The notes: generated from the sequence alone by a model not told the origin. DNA of 35,498 nt from Desulfotignum sp. (GCA_021737445.1 JAIPDY010000003.1:1-35498); one strand, 5' to 3'; counted from the stretch's first letter, positions 15,668-24,446 are shown. Numbers and translations: made by a program.

Positions 15668-18600
15668 TTAATTGTGGTTGACGTTGATTTCTCCTTTAAA
15701 CACAAAGCCTTTGTTCCCATCAATGCTGAGATAATCCCCCACCTTCATTTTTCTGCCCCCCAGGTGACAGATTTTTTCGGTTTCACTGCACTCCAGGTTC
15801 TCACACCCCACCACACAGGTTTTGCCAAGGTTGTATGCCACCACGGCTGCATGGGAGGTCAATCCGCCTTTTGCAGTCAATATGCCGTCTGCTGCATCTA
15901 TTTCCAGAATATCGTCAGGCACGGTGTCGTTGCGCAAAAGAATCAGATGGGCATCCGGGTCCTGGCGGCGGAAGGCATCAATTTCCTTTAAGGTAAATAC
16001 GATGCGGCCGCTCATGGCACCACCGGAAACCCCGGTGCCCTGGCCTAAAAACGCCTCCCTCAAACAGGTTTCATCCGCAATGAACTCCGGTTGCTTTTTG
16101 TGGTCCCCAAGGGAAAGATCCCGGGCCTGGAGGATAAAAAGGTCTTCAGGTTCCGGTCCTTCAAAGGTAAATTCCATCTCCTGGGGGTTCCATCCCCGCT
16201 TATAAATGAGGTTCTGGACAATGGCCTTGAGCTGCTCATAAATCCGGGGAAAGGTTTTTTCCAGGCTGATCTTTGTATCCCGCTTTTCCAGTTCCCGCTG
16301 CATTTCCGAAATGGGAAGGGTTCTCACAAGACCTGCCACCACATCTTCTCCCTGGTTCCCAATGGTGAAATCCCCCCACAGCCTGATGGCATCCCCGGGC
16401 AGTTTGGGGCTGTGGCTGAATGCCACGCCGGAGCCGGACTGTCTGGACAGGTTGCCAAACACCATGGACTGCACGGTGACAGCCGTTCCCCAGTCATCTG
16501 AAATCCCCATGATCCTGCGGTAATCAATGGCCCGGTTGGAATTCCAGGAAGAAAACACCTTGTGGATGGCCAGAAACAACTGGTCCATGGGAGATTCCAC
16601 AATATCGATGCCCGCCAGCAGCAGCTGGTTTTTATAGGCCAGGGCGACCGCTTTCATCTGCCGGCCTGTGAAATGGCGCTTGAAATCGATGCCGGCCTGC
16701 TTTTTATGGGCGGCAATGATCTTGTCGAACTCATCCCTGTGTATACCAAAAGTCATGCCGTACTGCTGGAGAAACCGGCGGTAACTGTCCCAGGCAAACC
16801 AGGGATTGCCTGTTTTTTTTGCAATGGCAGCGGCAATCTCTTCATTTATGCCCACGTTCAGAAAAGAATCCATCATCCCGGGCTGGGAAATGGAAGACCC
16901 GGAGCGCACCGACAGCAGAAGCGGTTTTCCCGGATCACCACAGGACAACCCTGTCTGCTTTTCCAGGCGAAAAAGCATGGTTGCCACCAGTTGTTTGAAA
17001 TTTACGGCAGCCGGGCTGTATGAATCGATAAGGTCCAGACACCGGAACACCTCCGTGGTGATGACGAATCCGTCAGGCACTTTCACGCCCAAATGTTTGA
17101 GCCGCATCAAATTCCAGCCCTTGTTTCCCAGAAAAATGATATTCTGGTTCATGAGCTGCCCATCCCCTATGGGAGTGACGGCACATTTGGGGTCATAATT
17201 GAGCAGGACACTCAGTTCATCCTGGGACAGTTTTTCCGACTGCCGGAACAGGGTATGCAGAATCCGGTTCAAAAAAACATCCAGCTGCTGGAGTCCCAGG
17301 GAGGTTGCAATGCGGTCCCTGAAAAAAACATCCGCTGCCCGCTGGTCCAATTTTTTTGCCATTTTTTCATCCAGATGATCCTGGTCGGCAATACTTCCGG
17401 GCAAAAATTTTTCCTGGATCTGGTCTTTGCCTATACGGGCTTCTATCTGCCGCAGGTTGGCGGAATGGATATTGTGAAAATAATCGTTGATGATATCGGC
17501 AACAGCCCGGACAAACCCCTTGAAGATATCCAGATACTGGGTAAAGGAACAGGTGGTGATGTTCACCGAATATTTTAAAAATTCCATCTGGATATCCAGT
17601 TTGTTGGAAACAATGCCATCCAGGCTCAACGCTTTACGAAACAGGGTGAGTATGGAATAGATCCGGACAAACGTGGGTTTGGTTATCAGCCGCAGATCGA
17701 TGCTGCTGATCAAATCTTCAAACAAGACATTGACGATGCTTTCAATGCGCAGGGTCAACCCCAGTGCATCAAACTTGGGTTCATTGTAGCTGCCGTACAT
17801 GGAAGGGATATCCACGGCAAAATGGCGCTTGTGGTAAATGGCTTCATTGACCTCATAGATTTTTTCGCTGAGGATGATCTCATTGAGTTCGCCCATGTAA
17901 TTGAGCAGAAACTCAATTTTGGTTTCCAGATCAGATTCTTCCAGGGCCGCTGCCAGGCGTTGCGGTTCCGGCATATAGTCGGCTTTGAAGTTGGACAGAT
18001 AGGATTTGAGCTCCAGGTGGTCCACCCCGTATTTTTCATTGAGCAGCCGGTAAAACCGCAGGGCCATCCGGACCCGGTGCCGGTCCAGTTCCGTTACATT
18101 GTCCACCTCTTCAATAAGGTTATCCAAAGCTTCCTGGCGGTACATGAGAAAATCTCTGGGATGGGGCAGGTTTTTGTCTTCCAGGTACCGCAGAATTTTT
18201 CCCGGACCATCCACAAACCGCCCGGATGCCTGGATTTCATCATAAATGGACGGCGGAACAAACGGCTGCAGCGGTTTTTTATCCCCTGTTTTCCAGAAAA
18301 CCATCACCTGCTGGATAAAATCCACGATGCGGCTGGAACTTTCCACATGGCACTGCTTGCGCAGAAAATGGATAAGCCGGTCCCGGCGGTGGCAGGATTC
18401 ATCCAGCTGGGTGGAGATATCCCTGAGGCTGCCTTCCGCACCGATTTCATTGAAAAATGCCGGCAGCAGCCGTGCCAGCTGCTTGACCAGGTTGTACACC
18501 TTTTTGATATCCGCATTGAGAAACCGGGTAATATCCCTTGGAAACAGATCAGTATCCCTGATAAACACCCCGCCGATGGACAAAGAGATGATCAGGGCTG

Positions 18601-19885
18601 ACAGCAGGCGTTTGGATTTTTTCGGCTGCCGGCTGATAAGGCTTAAAAACACCCGGATATTTTTCACATGGGCGTTATTTCCCTTGATCTGCCAGTCTTC
18701 TCCTGTCCCCTGTATCATGGGAAACTGAAATCCATGGTTCACGGCCCGGTCAATAAAATGGTTGATCAATTCCACCTTGCCGGTTTTATAGACCGCATCC
18801 CCGATTTTGTGAATACAGTCTAAAACCGTTTCCGGATACCGGCCCTTGTGCTCTTTGAGCAAAGAAAAGGTCTGGTTGACAATGGGAATATCTTTTTTAA
18901 AATCCTCATCTCCGATGAGATGGGTCAAGGTCTGGTTGATATCGTGCAGACAGTCTTTGTGTATCATGGAAAGCCCGGGCACATGGATGGCATAAAACAA
19001 AAAAGTGAGTTTCAGGTGCCTGCCATAGGTTTCATCTGTACAGTGTTTTAAGATCTGCCGTCCCACGGTTTTAAAAATATTTACAAACCCCCGGAACCCG
19101 GTCAGCCGGACCAGCTCCCCTGTCAAATCAAAGGAGGCATAATCCTGGTTCCGGCACAGGGTTCCCAGCTCCTGCTGCCAGGCGGTTATCCTGGCATGGG
19201 AAATCTGGTGAAACACCTGTTCAAGTGCCGGATTGAGGTGCCATTCGTCAATATTTTCCTGCATCCAGGCTACCGGATCATCCTGTTCCAGCCAATAGGC
19301 AAAAGTGCTTTTGTAAAACCGTATGAGCAGATGGTTGACACTGGCCACCCATGTGCTGTCTTCGGCTTTAATTCCGTGGGCTCCTGTCTGGTCCAGCAGC
19401 AGTCCGGCCAGTTTATCAGGCTGGTAATAGGATGTGACAAAGAAAAAAAATGCGGTGTCCTGATATTTGAGAACCCGGTTTACAGCTTTTTCCATGACAC
19501 CGGCAAAAAAGGGCAGCCGCTCTTCTGATTCTTTGGCCAGGTGGTGGAGCAGCAGCATGAAGTTATCTGAAGCAGCAGACTGAACCTGTCTTTCAGCGCT
19601 GTCTTCAAAGGCTGACAAAAAAATATCTGAAAAAATGGTCAGGGCTGCCGCACCTTTTTCATGATATTTATACAGATAAAAATAATGCAGGGAAAAATGC
19701 CTGGCTTCATTGACGATAAATTTCCAGTTTTTATAGGGATGGGAGAGCTCCTTGAGGAAAATCTCCATTCTGTTTAAAATTCCCACATACCCGTCAAAAA
19801 TTTCCAGAAGGATCTGGTATTTTACATCAATGGATATATCAACCCGGGTATCGGAGAGATTCACCTCAAGGGCTTTTGATTTCAC
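15668..19885 (-). CDS. PPDK-like dikinase lacking the PEP/pyruvate barrel, with a large N-terminal helical region
   Basis: A 1405-residue protein. From about residue 900 it matches pyruvate phosphate dikinase: LGNKGWNL (919-926), SVRSG (992-996) with PGMMDSF just after, AVTVQSMVFGN, the NQGEDVVAG loop and EMEFTFEGPEPEDLFILQAR form the ATP-grasp nucleotide domain. GILTAKGGLTSHAAVVA with the phosphorylatable His1345 and GDYLSIDGNKGFVFKGE form the swivelling domain. The protein then ends, where PPDK would continue into its PEP/pyruvate TIM barrel of roughly 350-500 residues. Residues 1-900 are helical and unassigned. GTG at 19885 with GAGG eight bases upstream is the start. It precedes gap in an operon. 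ATP binding and histidine phosphorylation are likely; the final acceptor is unknown, and PPDK activity as such is doubtful. Confidence 0.85.
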   Translation of the reverse strand: MKSKALEVNLSDTRVDISIDVKYQILLEIFDGYVGILNRMEIFLKELSHPYKNWKFIVNEARHFSLHYFYLYKYHEKGAAALTIFSDIFLSAFEDSAERQVQSAASDNFMLLLHHLAKESEERLPFFAGVMEKAVNRVLKYQDTAFFFFVTSYYQPDKLAGLLLDQTGAHGIKAEDSTWVASVNHLLIRFYKSTFAYWLEQDDPVAWMQENIDEWHLNPALEQVFHQISHARITAWQQELGTLCRNQDYASFDLTGELVRLTGFRGFVNIFKTVGRQILKHCTDETYGRHLKLTFLFYAIHVPGLSMIHKDCLHDINQTLTHLIGDEDFKKDIPIVNQTFSLLKEHKGRYPETVLDCIHKIGDAVYKTGKVELINHFIDRAVNHGFQFPMIQGTGEDWQIKGNNAHVKNIRVFLSLISRQPKKSKRLLSALIISLSIGGVFIRDTDLFPRDITRFLNADIKKVYNLVKQLARLLPAFFNEIGAEGSLRDISTQLDESCHRRDRLIHFLRKQCHVESSSRIVDFIQQVMVFWKTGDKKPLQPFVPPSIYDEIQASGRFVDGPGKILRYLEDKNLPHPRDFLMYRQEALDNLIEEVDNVTELDRHRVRMALRFYRLLNEKYGVDHLELKSYLSNFKADYMPEPQRLAAALEESDLETKIEFLLNYMGELNEIILSEKIYEVNEAIYHKRHFAVDIPSMYGSYNEPKFDALGLTLRIESIVNVLFEDLISSIDLRLITKPTFVRIYSILTLFRKALSLDGIVSNKLDIQMEFLKYSVNITTCSFTQYLDIFKGFVRAVADIINDYFHNIHSANLRQIEARIGKDQIQEKFLPGSIADQDHLDEKMAKKLDQRAADVFFRDRIATSLGLQQLDVFLNRILHTLFRQSEKLSQDELSVLLNYDPKCAVTPIGDGQLMNQNIIFLGNKGWNLMRLKHLGVKVPDGFVITTEVFRCLDLIDSYSPAAVNFKQLVATMLFRLEKQTGLSCGDPGKPLLLSVRSGSSISQPGMMDSFLNVGINEEIAAAIAKKTGNPWFAWDSYRRFLQQYGMTFGIHRDEFDKIIAAHKKQAGIDFKRHFTGRQMKAVALAYKNQLLLAGIDIVESPMDQLFLAIHKVFSSWNSNRAIDYRRIMGISDDWGTAVTVQSMVFGNLSRQSGSGVAFSHSPKLPGDAIRLWGDFTIGNQGEDVVAGLVRTLPISEMQRELEKRDTKISLEKTFPRIYEQLKAIVQNLIYKRGWNPQEMEFTFEGPEPEDLFILQARDLSLGDHKKQPEFIADETCLREAFLGQGTGVSGGAMSGRIVFTLKEIDAFRRQDPDAHLILLRNDTVPDDILEIDAADGILTAKGGLTSHAAVVAYNLGKTCVVGCENLECSETEKICHLGGRKMKVGDYLSIDGNKGFVFKGEINVNHN

Positions 19886-19935
19886 GAAACAACCTCATGG
19901 TAAAAAATATGTCATTTTTTATGACTTTTCCTTAT

Positions 19936-19964
19936 TCTATATCAATCCAGCCTGGTTTTTTCAA
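19936..19964 (-). promoter_or_regulatory. Predicted sigma-70 promoter of the dikinase-GAPDH operon
   Basis: On the minus strand TTGAAA (19964-19959), a 17-base spacer and TATAGA (19941-19936). The -35 box matches 5 of 6 and the -10 box 4 of 6. It lies about 50 bases upstream of the GTG start. A 14-base sequence shared with another promoter region in this window lies 7 bases further upstream. Confidence 0.5.
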
Positions 19965-19971
19965 CTCAAGA

Positions 19972-19985
19972 TTTGCCTGAAGCCT
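19972..19985 (-). repeat. 14-base element shared with 24417-24430, upstream of the dikinase promoter
   Basis: Read on the minus strand this is AGGCTTCAGGCAAA, identical to 24417-24430 on the plus strand. In both places it lies upstream of a predicted sigma-70 promoter in the same orientation, 7 and 16 bases from the -35 box. It may be a binding site for a shared regulator, or a chance match. Confidence 0.3.
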
Positions 19986-19996
19986 AAACCATTTGG

Positions 19997-20025
19997 TTGA
20001 TTTCTAGCAGAATTTCTTATATGAT
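19997..20025 (+). promoter_or_regulatory. Predicted sigma-70 promoter of the SLOG-like gene
   Basis: TTGATT (19997-20002), a 17-base spacer and TATGAT (20020-20025). The -10 box matches 5 of 6. Transcription would start near 20032, inside the inverted repeat 20022-20037. Confidence 0.5.
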
Positions 20026-20037
20026 TGAAAACAATCA
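20022..20037. promoter_or_regulatory. Operator-like inverted repeat over the SLOG-gene promoter
   Basis: TGATTG-AAAA-CAATCA is a perfect 6-base dyad with a 4-base centre. It overlaps the predicted -10 box and start site of the plus-strand gene, the usual place for a repressor. It lies in the divergent region shared with the dikinase gene but away from that promoter. Confidence 0.45.
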
Positions 20038-20104
20038 ATGTGGCAGACAAATCGACCAGATAATTTTTCATAAATAACCAAATCTTAAATAAGGAGTTTT
20101 CTTC

Positions 20105-20659
20105 ATGACAGATAGATCGCAATTTACGTTATACAGTGGCGGCCACCGGGGAGCGGAAGCAGAATTCGGCAGACTGGCGGAAAAATACGGCATAAAAGAG
20201 GTCAATTTTTCCTTTGAAGGCCATAAGCCGGATCGACAGGCCGGGATCCGGATACTTACCCAGGAAGAATTAAAAAAAGGAGATATCAGTATGGATATTG
20301 TTTCCACCCGCATGGGACGCTCCTTTTCCAAAGCTGATAAAATCCGCAAAGTTATCCAGTCCATTTTCCACATGATCAACAATGGATACCAGATTTTTGT
20401 GGTGGGATGGATACTGCCGGATAAAACAGTCAAAGGCGGCACCGGATGGGGTGTTGAACTGGGAAAACTGTTCAACCGTCCCCTGTTTGTCTATGAACAG
20501 GACCGAAAGGAATGGTTTTCCTGGGTGGACAACGCCTGGCACAGGGTGACCCCGGTTATCACCCATAAGAGCTTTTCCGGGACAGGCACCCGGAATCTGA
20601 CCGATGATGCTAAAAATGCCATGGCAGCGCTGTTTGAACGTTCATTTAACCAAAAATAG
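20105..20659 (+). CDS. Putative SLOG-superfamily (YpsA/LOG-like) nucleotide-binding protein
   Basis: A 184-residue soluble protein. The N-terminal YSGGHRGAEAEFG (residues 10-22) resembles the SGG-x-G-A/V-D loop of YpsA-like SLOG proteins. A second glycine-rich segment GGTGWGVELGK (111-121), followed by a hydrophobic strand and YEQDRKEWFSW, resembles the GGTG-E motif by which LOG/SLOG Rossmann-like folds bind nucleotide ligands. SLOG proteins are proposed sensors or processors of nucleotides and nucleic acids, some in defence or stress systems; the role here is unknown. ATG at 20105 has AAGGAG eight bases upstream. It is monocistronic, with its own promoter and operator-like dyad, and ends 7 bases before a convergent gene. 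Family assignment is by motif resemblance only. Confidence 0.62.
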   Translation: MTDRSQFTLYSGGHRGAEAEFGRLAEKYGIKEVNFSFEGHKPDRQAGIRILTQEELKKGDISMDIVSTRMGRSFSKADKIRKVIQSIFHMINNGYQIFVVGWILPDKTVKGGTGWGVELGKLFNRPLFVYEQDRKEWFSWVDNAWHRVTPVITHKSFSGTGTRNLTDDAKNAMAALFERSFNQK

Positions 20660-20666
20660 CAGCTGT

Positions 20667-22664
20667 TCAGGCGGTTTTATCCAATATCTTCCTTACCACC
20701 AGTGCCAGTTCCCGCAGTTGCAACGGTTTCATTAAAAAGGCCGAGAATCCCTTTTGCCGGGCAATTTCTTCAGATATTTCAGCACTGAATCCCGTACAGA
20801 TAACCAGGGGGATATCCGGACGGACCGCCTTTATTTCCATGGCCATCTCATCTCCGTTCATCTCAGGCATGGTCATGTCTGTGATCACCAGATCATATTC
20901 TTCCGGATGGGATTTAAATTTTTTAATGGCGTCCAGGCTCCCGGTTTCAATGGTCACCTGATAACCCAGGGAGTTAAGGCTTCTTTTAGCCACATCCAGC
21001 AGCATGATATCATCATCCACGACCAGTATATGTTCTGTGCCCTGTGGCAGTTTTTCCAACCTCTTTTTTGCCGCTCCAGGCTGTTTATCCTGTCGGATCA
21101 CCGGGAGCAAGACGTCAAAAACCGTTCCTTCACCAGGAGTGGTCTTAACCTGGATATCCCCCCCATGGCTTTTAACAATGCCATGAACCACAGAAAGCCC
21201 CATACCGGTCCCCTGATCTTTTTGCTTTGTGGTGAAAAACGGTTCAAAAATCCGTTCCATCACATGGGAAGGCATGCCTTTGCCGGTATCAGCCACCTGC
21301 AGCCTGAGATAAGATCCGGGTGGCATGGCTGGCACGCTTTTTTCCTGGAAAACTTCCTGGGTCACCTCTTCAAGGGAGACCGACAACACCCCTTTGCTCC
21401 TTTCTTTCATGGCCTGTCCCGCATTGGTGCACAGGTTCATCACAACCTGATGGATCTGGGTGGCATCCCCCATGATGATTGAAGAGCAGGACAGATCTTC
21501 CACCATGGCGATGGTCCGGGGGAGTGATGCCCGGAGCAGCTTCAACGCCTCTTTGACAATGATATTCACCTGAACCGGCCGGGGTTCGATTTCAGACTGG
21601 CGGCTGAACGTCAGGATCTGTTGAATCAGATCCCTGGCCCGGTAGGATGCCGCCAGAATCTTGGTCAGGTTGGCATGCTGTTTGGACAGTTCATCACAGT
21701 CCATCCTGGCCAGTTCTGTATATCCCATGATCGCCCCCAGAATATTGTTAAAATCATGGGCAATGCCCCCGGCCAGGGTACCGATAGCCTGAAGCCTTTC
21801 TGATTCCGCAACCTTCTGTTCAATAAACTTTTCCTTTTCCAGGCGGTTCTGCATGGCATTAAACAGCATGGCGTTTTCAATGGCAATGGCAGCATGATGG
21901 GAAAAAACACTCAATAGCAACACATCATCTTCTGTAAAACTGCTGTTGTCTTTTTTATTCATGACCTCCAGAACACCAATGAGTTTACGCTTGGACTTCA
22001 TGGGTACACAGAGAATAGATCGGGTTTCCATGCCGGTCATATCATCGATACTGGAATAGAACCGTTCATCTTTCCGGGTATCCGGCACCAGAAGAGGAGT
22101 CTGGTGTTCTGCCACCCAGCCTGCCACACCGGCTCCTGGCGGAATGCGGATATCTTTGAGAGAGTCTGCGTTGGGGCCGGTGGGAACACTGAATACCAGC
22201 TCCCCGGTTTTTTCATCCAGCAGCATAAGTGTGGAAGCCACGGCATCTGTGACAATATTGGCATATTTCATGATCAGATTCAAAACATCTTCCAGCTCAA
22301 TGGTGGAGTTGATTACAAACCCCACCTGAAGGGCCTTTGCCAGATTTTCACTGCTCAGACGGCTTAAGTTTTTAACCTGGTCGTTCTGCATTTTCAAGGC
22401 AGAAGCAAGCTGGTCTTCTGTGATGTATCCCTTCTGGATAAGAATTTGTCCCAGCTTAAGAGGCGGGACGTCTCTTTTCCGGCTGCTGGAAACCAGTTCT
22501 GTCCGGTCCAGCTCCACCTGAAAAGTATCTTCAAAAAGAAGCGCCTGGGCCTGAAGGGCCTCTTCAAGCTGGGATCTGGAAATACTGCCCATGCCCACCA
22601 AAAGATCTCCCAGAAGATGAGAAGAGGTGCTTATCTTGATTTTTTCTTTTCCTTGCTGCTTCAT
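20667..22664 (-). CDS. Hybrid sensor histidine kinase with MshEN-like repeats, GAF, HisKA/HATPase and receiver
   Basis: A 665-residue cytoplasmic hybrid kinase with no membrane segment. Two N-terminal repeats (about 16-40 and 69-93) share LGxxL-x4-G-x-I-x3-QLxxAL-x2-Q, close to the MshEN motif that binds c-di-GMP in type II/IV pilus ATPases. A GAF domain follows (about 115-270). Then come the phospho-acceptor His303 (GGIAHDFNN), N box MNLCTNAGQAM, G1 DTGKGMP, G2 GTGMGLSVVHG, and a C-terminal receiver with Asp596 (LVITDMTMPEMNG) and the conserved Lys in LMKPL. ATG at 22664 starts 18 bases after the upstream channel gene, so the two are co-transcribed. No separate response regulator with an output domain is adjacent. 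Confidence 0.9.
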   Translation of the reverse strand: MKQQGKEKIKISTSSHLLGDLLVGMGSISRSQLEEALQAQALLFEDTFQVELDRTELVSSSRKRDVPPLKLGQILIQKGYITEDQLASALKMQNDQVKNLSRLSSENLAKALQVGFVINSTIELEDVLNLIMKYANIVTDAVASTLMLLDEKTGELVFSVPTGPNADSLKDIRIPPGAGVAGWVAEHQTPLLVPDTRKDERFYSSIDDMTGMETRSILCVPMKSKRKLIGVLEVMNKKDNSSFTEDDVLLLSVFSHHAAIAIENAMLFNAMQNRLEKEKFIEQKVAESERLQAIGTLAGGIAHDFNNILGAIMGYTELARMDCDELSKQHANLTKILAASYRARDLIQQILTFSRQSEIEPRPVQVNIIVKEALKLLRASLPRTIAMVEDLSCSSIIMGDATQIHQVVMNLCTNAGQAMKERSKGVLSVSLEEVTQEVFQEKSVPAMPPGSYLRLQVADTGKGMPSHVMERIFEPFFTTKQKDQGTGMGLSVVHGIVKSHGGDIQVKTTPGEGTVFDVLLPVIRQDKQPGAAKKRLEKLPQGTEHILVVDDDIMLLDVAKRSLNSLGYQVTIETGSLDAIKKFKSHPEEYDLVITDMTMPEMNGDEMAMEIKAVRPDIPLVICTGFSAEISEEIARQKGFSAFLMKPLQLRELALVVRKILDKTA

Positions 22665-22682
22665 GATCAGACCTTTTTATAT

Positions 22683-24350
22683 TCAGCCAAGCCTGTGAAC
22701 GGTTAGCTGTGGAAACGGGATTTCCCAGTTATTCTGGGTACAGGCATCGGTGCACCAGCGCTGGATGGCCCGGGATAACCGGTTATAGAGTGGTGCCATT
22801 TTGCCTTCAAAATCAGCGATTACCACCAGATCCAGAGAGGATGATCCGGCTGCGGCAAATTCCACTCTCAGGTTGAGCAGGGCATCTTCATATGCTTCTG
22901 CTGCCAGGTGTTGCCGGATATATGATTCCAGAATTTCAAGCACCTGGTTTGTGGCTTTGGACTGGAGATTATAGGATATGCCAAACCCGATTTTGAGCCT
23001 GAAATTCACCGACAGATTCATCGGAGACAGCCCCAGAAAATCTGCGGTCTGATAGACCTTTTTAGCCCCTCCCCGCAGGACCATCTCCACCATTTCTTGG
23101 GACAGGCTGGTGACACATCCGCGGGTTCCGTCCTCCAGGATCACCCAGTCGTTTTTTCTGCATGGAAACCAGGGCTCGTGCCGCTGGAACGGCCGGGAGG
23201 TCAAATCCATGAGCGTTTCAATGGGAACCCGCAAATTTTGTCCCAGATCGGGATTTTCCAGCTGGGAAAACATGTTGATACGTTTCACCAGCCATGGAAC
23301 TCCCTGGTATACCACCCGCTCCCCTTCCCGAACCGCCCCGATGTTGAGAATGAGCCGGCTCTGATGCCAGAATCTGGGCAGGGTATTCTTGATACCCCAT
23401 CCCAGGCCCATGAGGAAAATAATGGCCAGAGACAGCAGTACCCAGTCTTCAAAAACATAAAACACCAGAATTACAACAAACAGGGCTGCCAGAATGGTCA
23501 CGACCCGAAACAGCAAATCCAGGGCACGGAGATGAAAAGGCCGGTATTGGGCCATATATCCTGGAATGAATTTGATCAGATACAGGTAGGCAAATCTGAG
23601 CAACAGCACGATACCGATGCAGGAAACAAGCGCGATAAACAGAAACAGGCCCCTGGTTTTAAAAAATTTTTTAATGGCCGCCTGGGAGGTTTCAATAAGA
23701 GAGTGTTCTTCTGATTCCAGTTCAGCCATCTGCATCTGGGTGATCTCCAGCTTGCTGAGTATCTGGTTTTCCATTCCCTGCCATTCAGGCACCAGTTTTT
23801 CCAGATTCTGTTTTACTGCTTCATTATCCCCGGTCCGGGATATCAGGTACATCAGATTTTCATTGGCCTGCCTGGCAACCGGTTTCAGTTTCTTGTAAAA
23901 AGACAGTTCATCCTTGAGAGCGGCTTTTTCACGGGCTTTTTGCGTAACCCGCTTAAGCTCCATTATCCCGGGTTTCACAAGGGATACAAGTTCATCTTTC
24001 CAATTAAACTGATCTGTTTTTTGTTCTGAAAACAGGTCAATATCGATTCCGGTGGCGATGCGCTCAAAATCCTGACTGGCTGAGGCCAGCATTTTATCCA
24101 GCCGGTCCAGCTCAGCAGCCAGATTGGTTTTTTCAGTTTCAGAAGTGCTGGCTTCAATGGCCTGCTGTTTCTCAGCTATCCGCTGTTTCAGGTTCTGCTT
24201 GAGTTCAATAATGGAACTCAGCATGCTTAACGTTCCGTCCTCCACAGGAACTGCTCTTTCATCTGCATCCTGTGCACAGGCAGTAAGCACCTGAAACTGC
24301 ATCCCGGCCAGCAGAAAAACCGCTGCCACCCAGATCCGCAAATTCACCAT
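22683..24350 (-). CDS. MscS-type mechanosensitive ion channel protein with periplasmic coiled coil
   Basis: A 555-residue membrane protein. A signal peptide (about 1-27) precedes a long heptad-rich region (about 40-225) that is likely periplasmic. Three hydrophobic helices follow (about 232-257, 278-300, 303-322). The segment after the third helix (WGIKNTLPRFW, then the EGERV, YQGVPWLVKRI and VPIETL pieces) matches the MscS pore-lining helix and beta domain, followed by a soluble C-terminal alpha/beta domain. MscS channels release solutes on hypo-osmotic shock. ATG at 24350 has AAAGGAG upstream. It is the first gene of a pair with the hybrid kinase and divergent from the sugar transferase. 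The pore helix is less Gly/Ala-rich than in E. coli MscS, so gating may differ. Confidence 0.78.
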   Translation of the reverse strand: MVNLRIWVAAVFLLAGMQFQVLTACAQDADERAVPVEDGTLSMLSSIIELKQNLKQRIAEKQQAIEASTSETEKTNLAAELDRLDKMLASASQDFERIATGIDIDLFSEQKTDQFNWKDELVSLVKPGIMELKRVTQKAREKAALKDELSFYKKLKPVARQANENLMYLISRTGDNEAVKQNLEKLVPEWQGMENQILSKLEITQMQMAELESEEHSLIETSQAAIKKFFKTRGLFLFIALVSCIGIVLLLRFAYLYLIKFIPGYMAQYRPFHLRALDLLFRVVTILAALFVVILVFYVFEDWVLLSLAIIFLMGLGWGIKNTLPRFWHQSRLILNIGAVREGERVVYQGVPWLVKRINMFSQLENPDLGQNLRVPIETLMDLTSRPFQRHEPWFPCRKNDWVILEDGTRGCVTSLSQEMVEMVLRGGAKKVYQTADFLGLSPMNLSVNFRLKIGFGISYNLQSKATNQVLEILESYIRQHLAAEAYEDALLNLRVEFAAAGSSSLDLVVIADFEGKMAPLYNRLSRAIQRWCTDACTQNNWEIPFPQLTVHRLG

Positions 24351-24372
24351 TTATGTAAACTCCTTTATCAAT

Positions 24373-24407
24373 TTTTTTTTCATGAATTACCATAGCATGA
24401 AAAAAAA
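24373..24407. promoter_or_regulatory. Perfect inverted repeat between mscS-type and sugar transferase genes
   Basis: TTTTTTTTCATG (24373-24384) and CATGAAAAAAAA (24396-24407) are perfect 12-base arms around an 11-base centre. They lie just upstream of the ribosome site of the minus-strand channel gene. The element could be an operator or an RNA hairpin. It is partly simple sequence (T and A runs), which lowers its weight. Confidence 0.35.
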
Positions 24408-24416
24408 GTGCAGAAC

Positions 24417-24430
24417 AGGCTTCAGGCAAA
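24417..24430 (+). repeat. 14-base element shared with 19972-19985, upstream of the sugar transferase promoter
   Basis: AGGCTTCAGGCAAA, identical to the minus-strand sequence at 19985-19972. It ends 16 bases before the TTGACA at 24447. See the entry at 19972 for the matching copy. Confidence 0.3.
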
Positions 24431-24446
24431 CATTTTCCTTTGCTGC

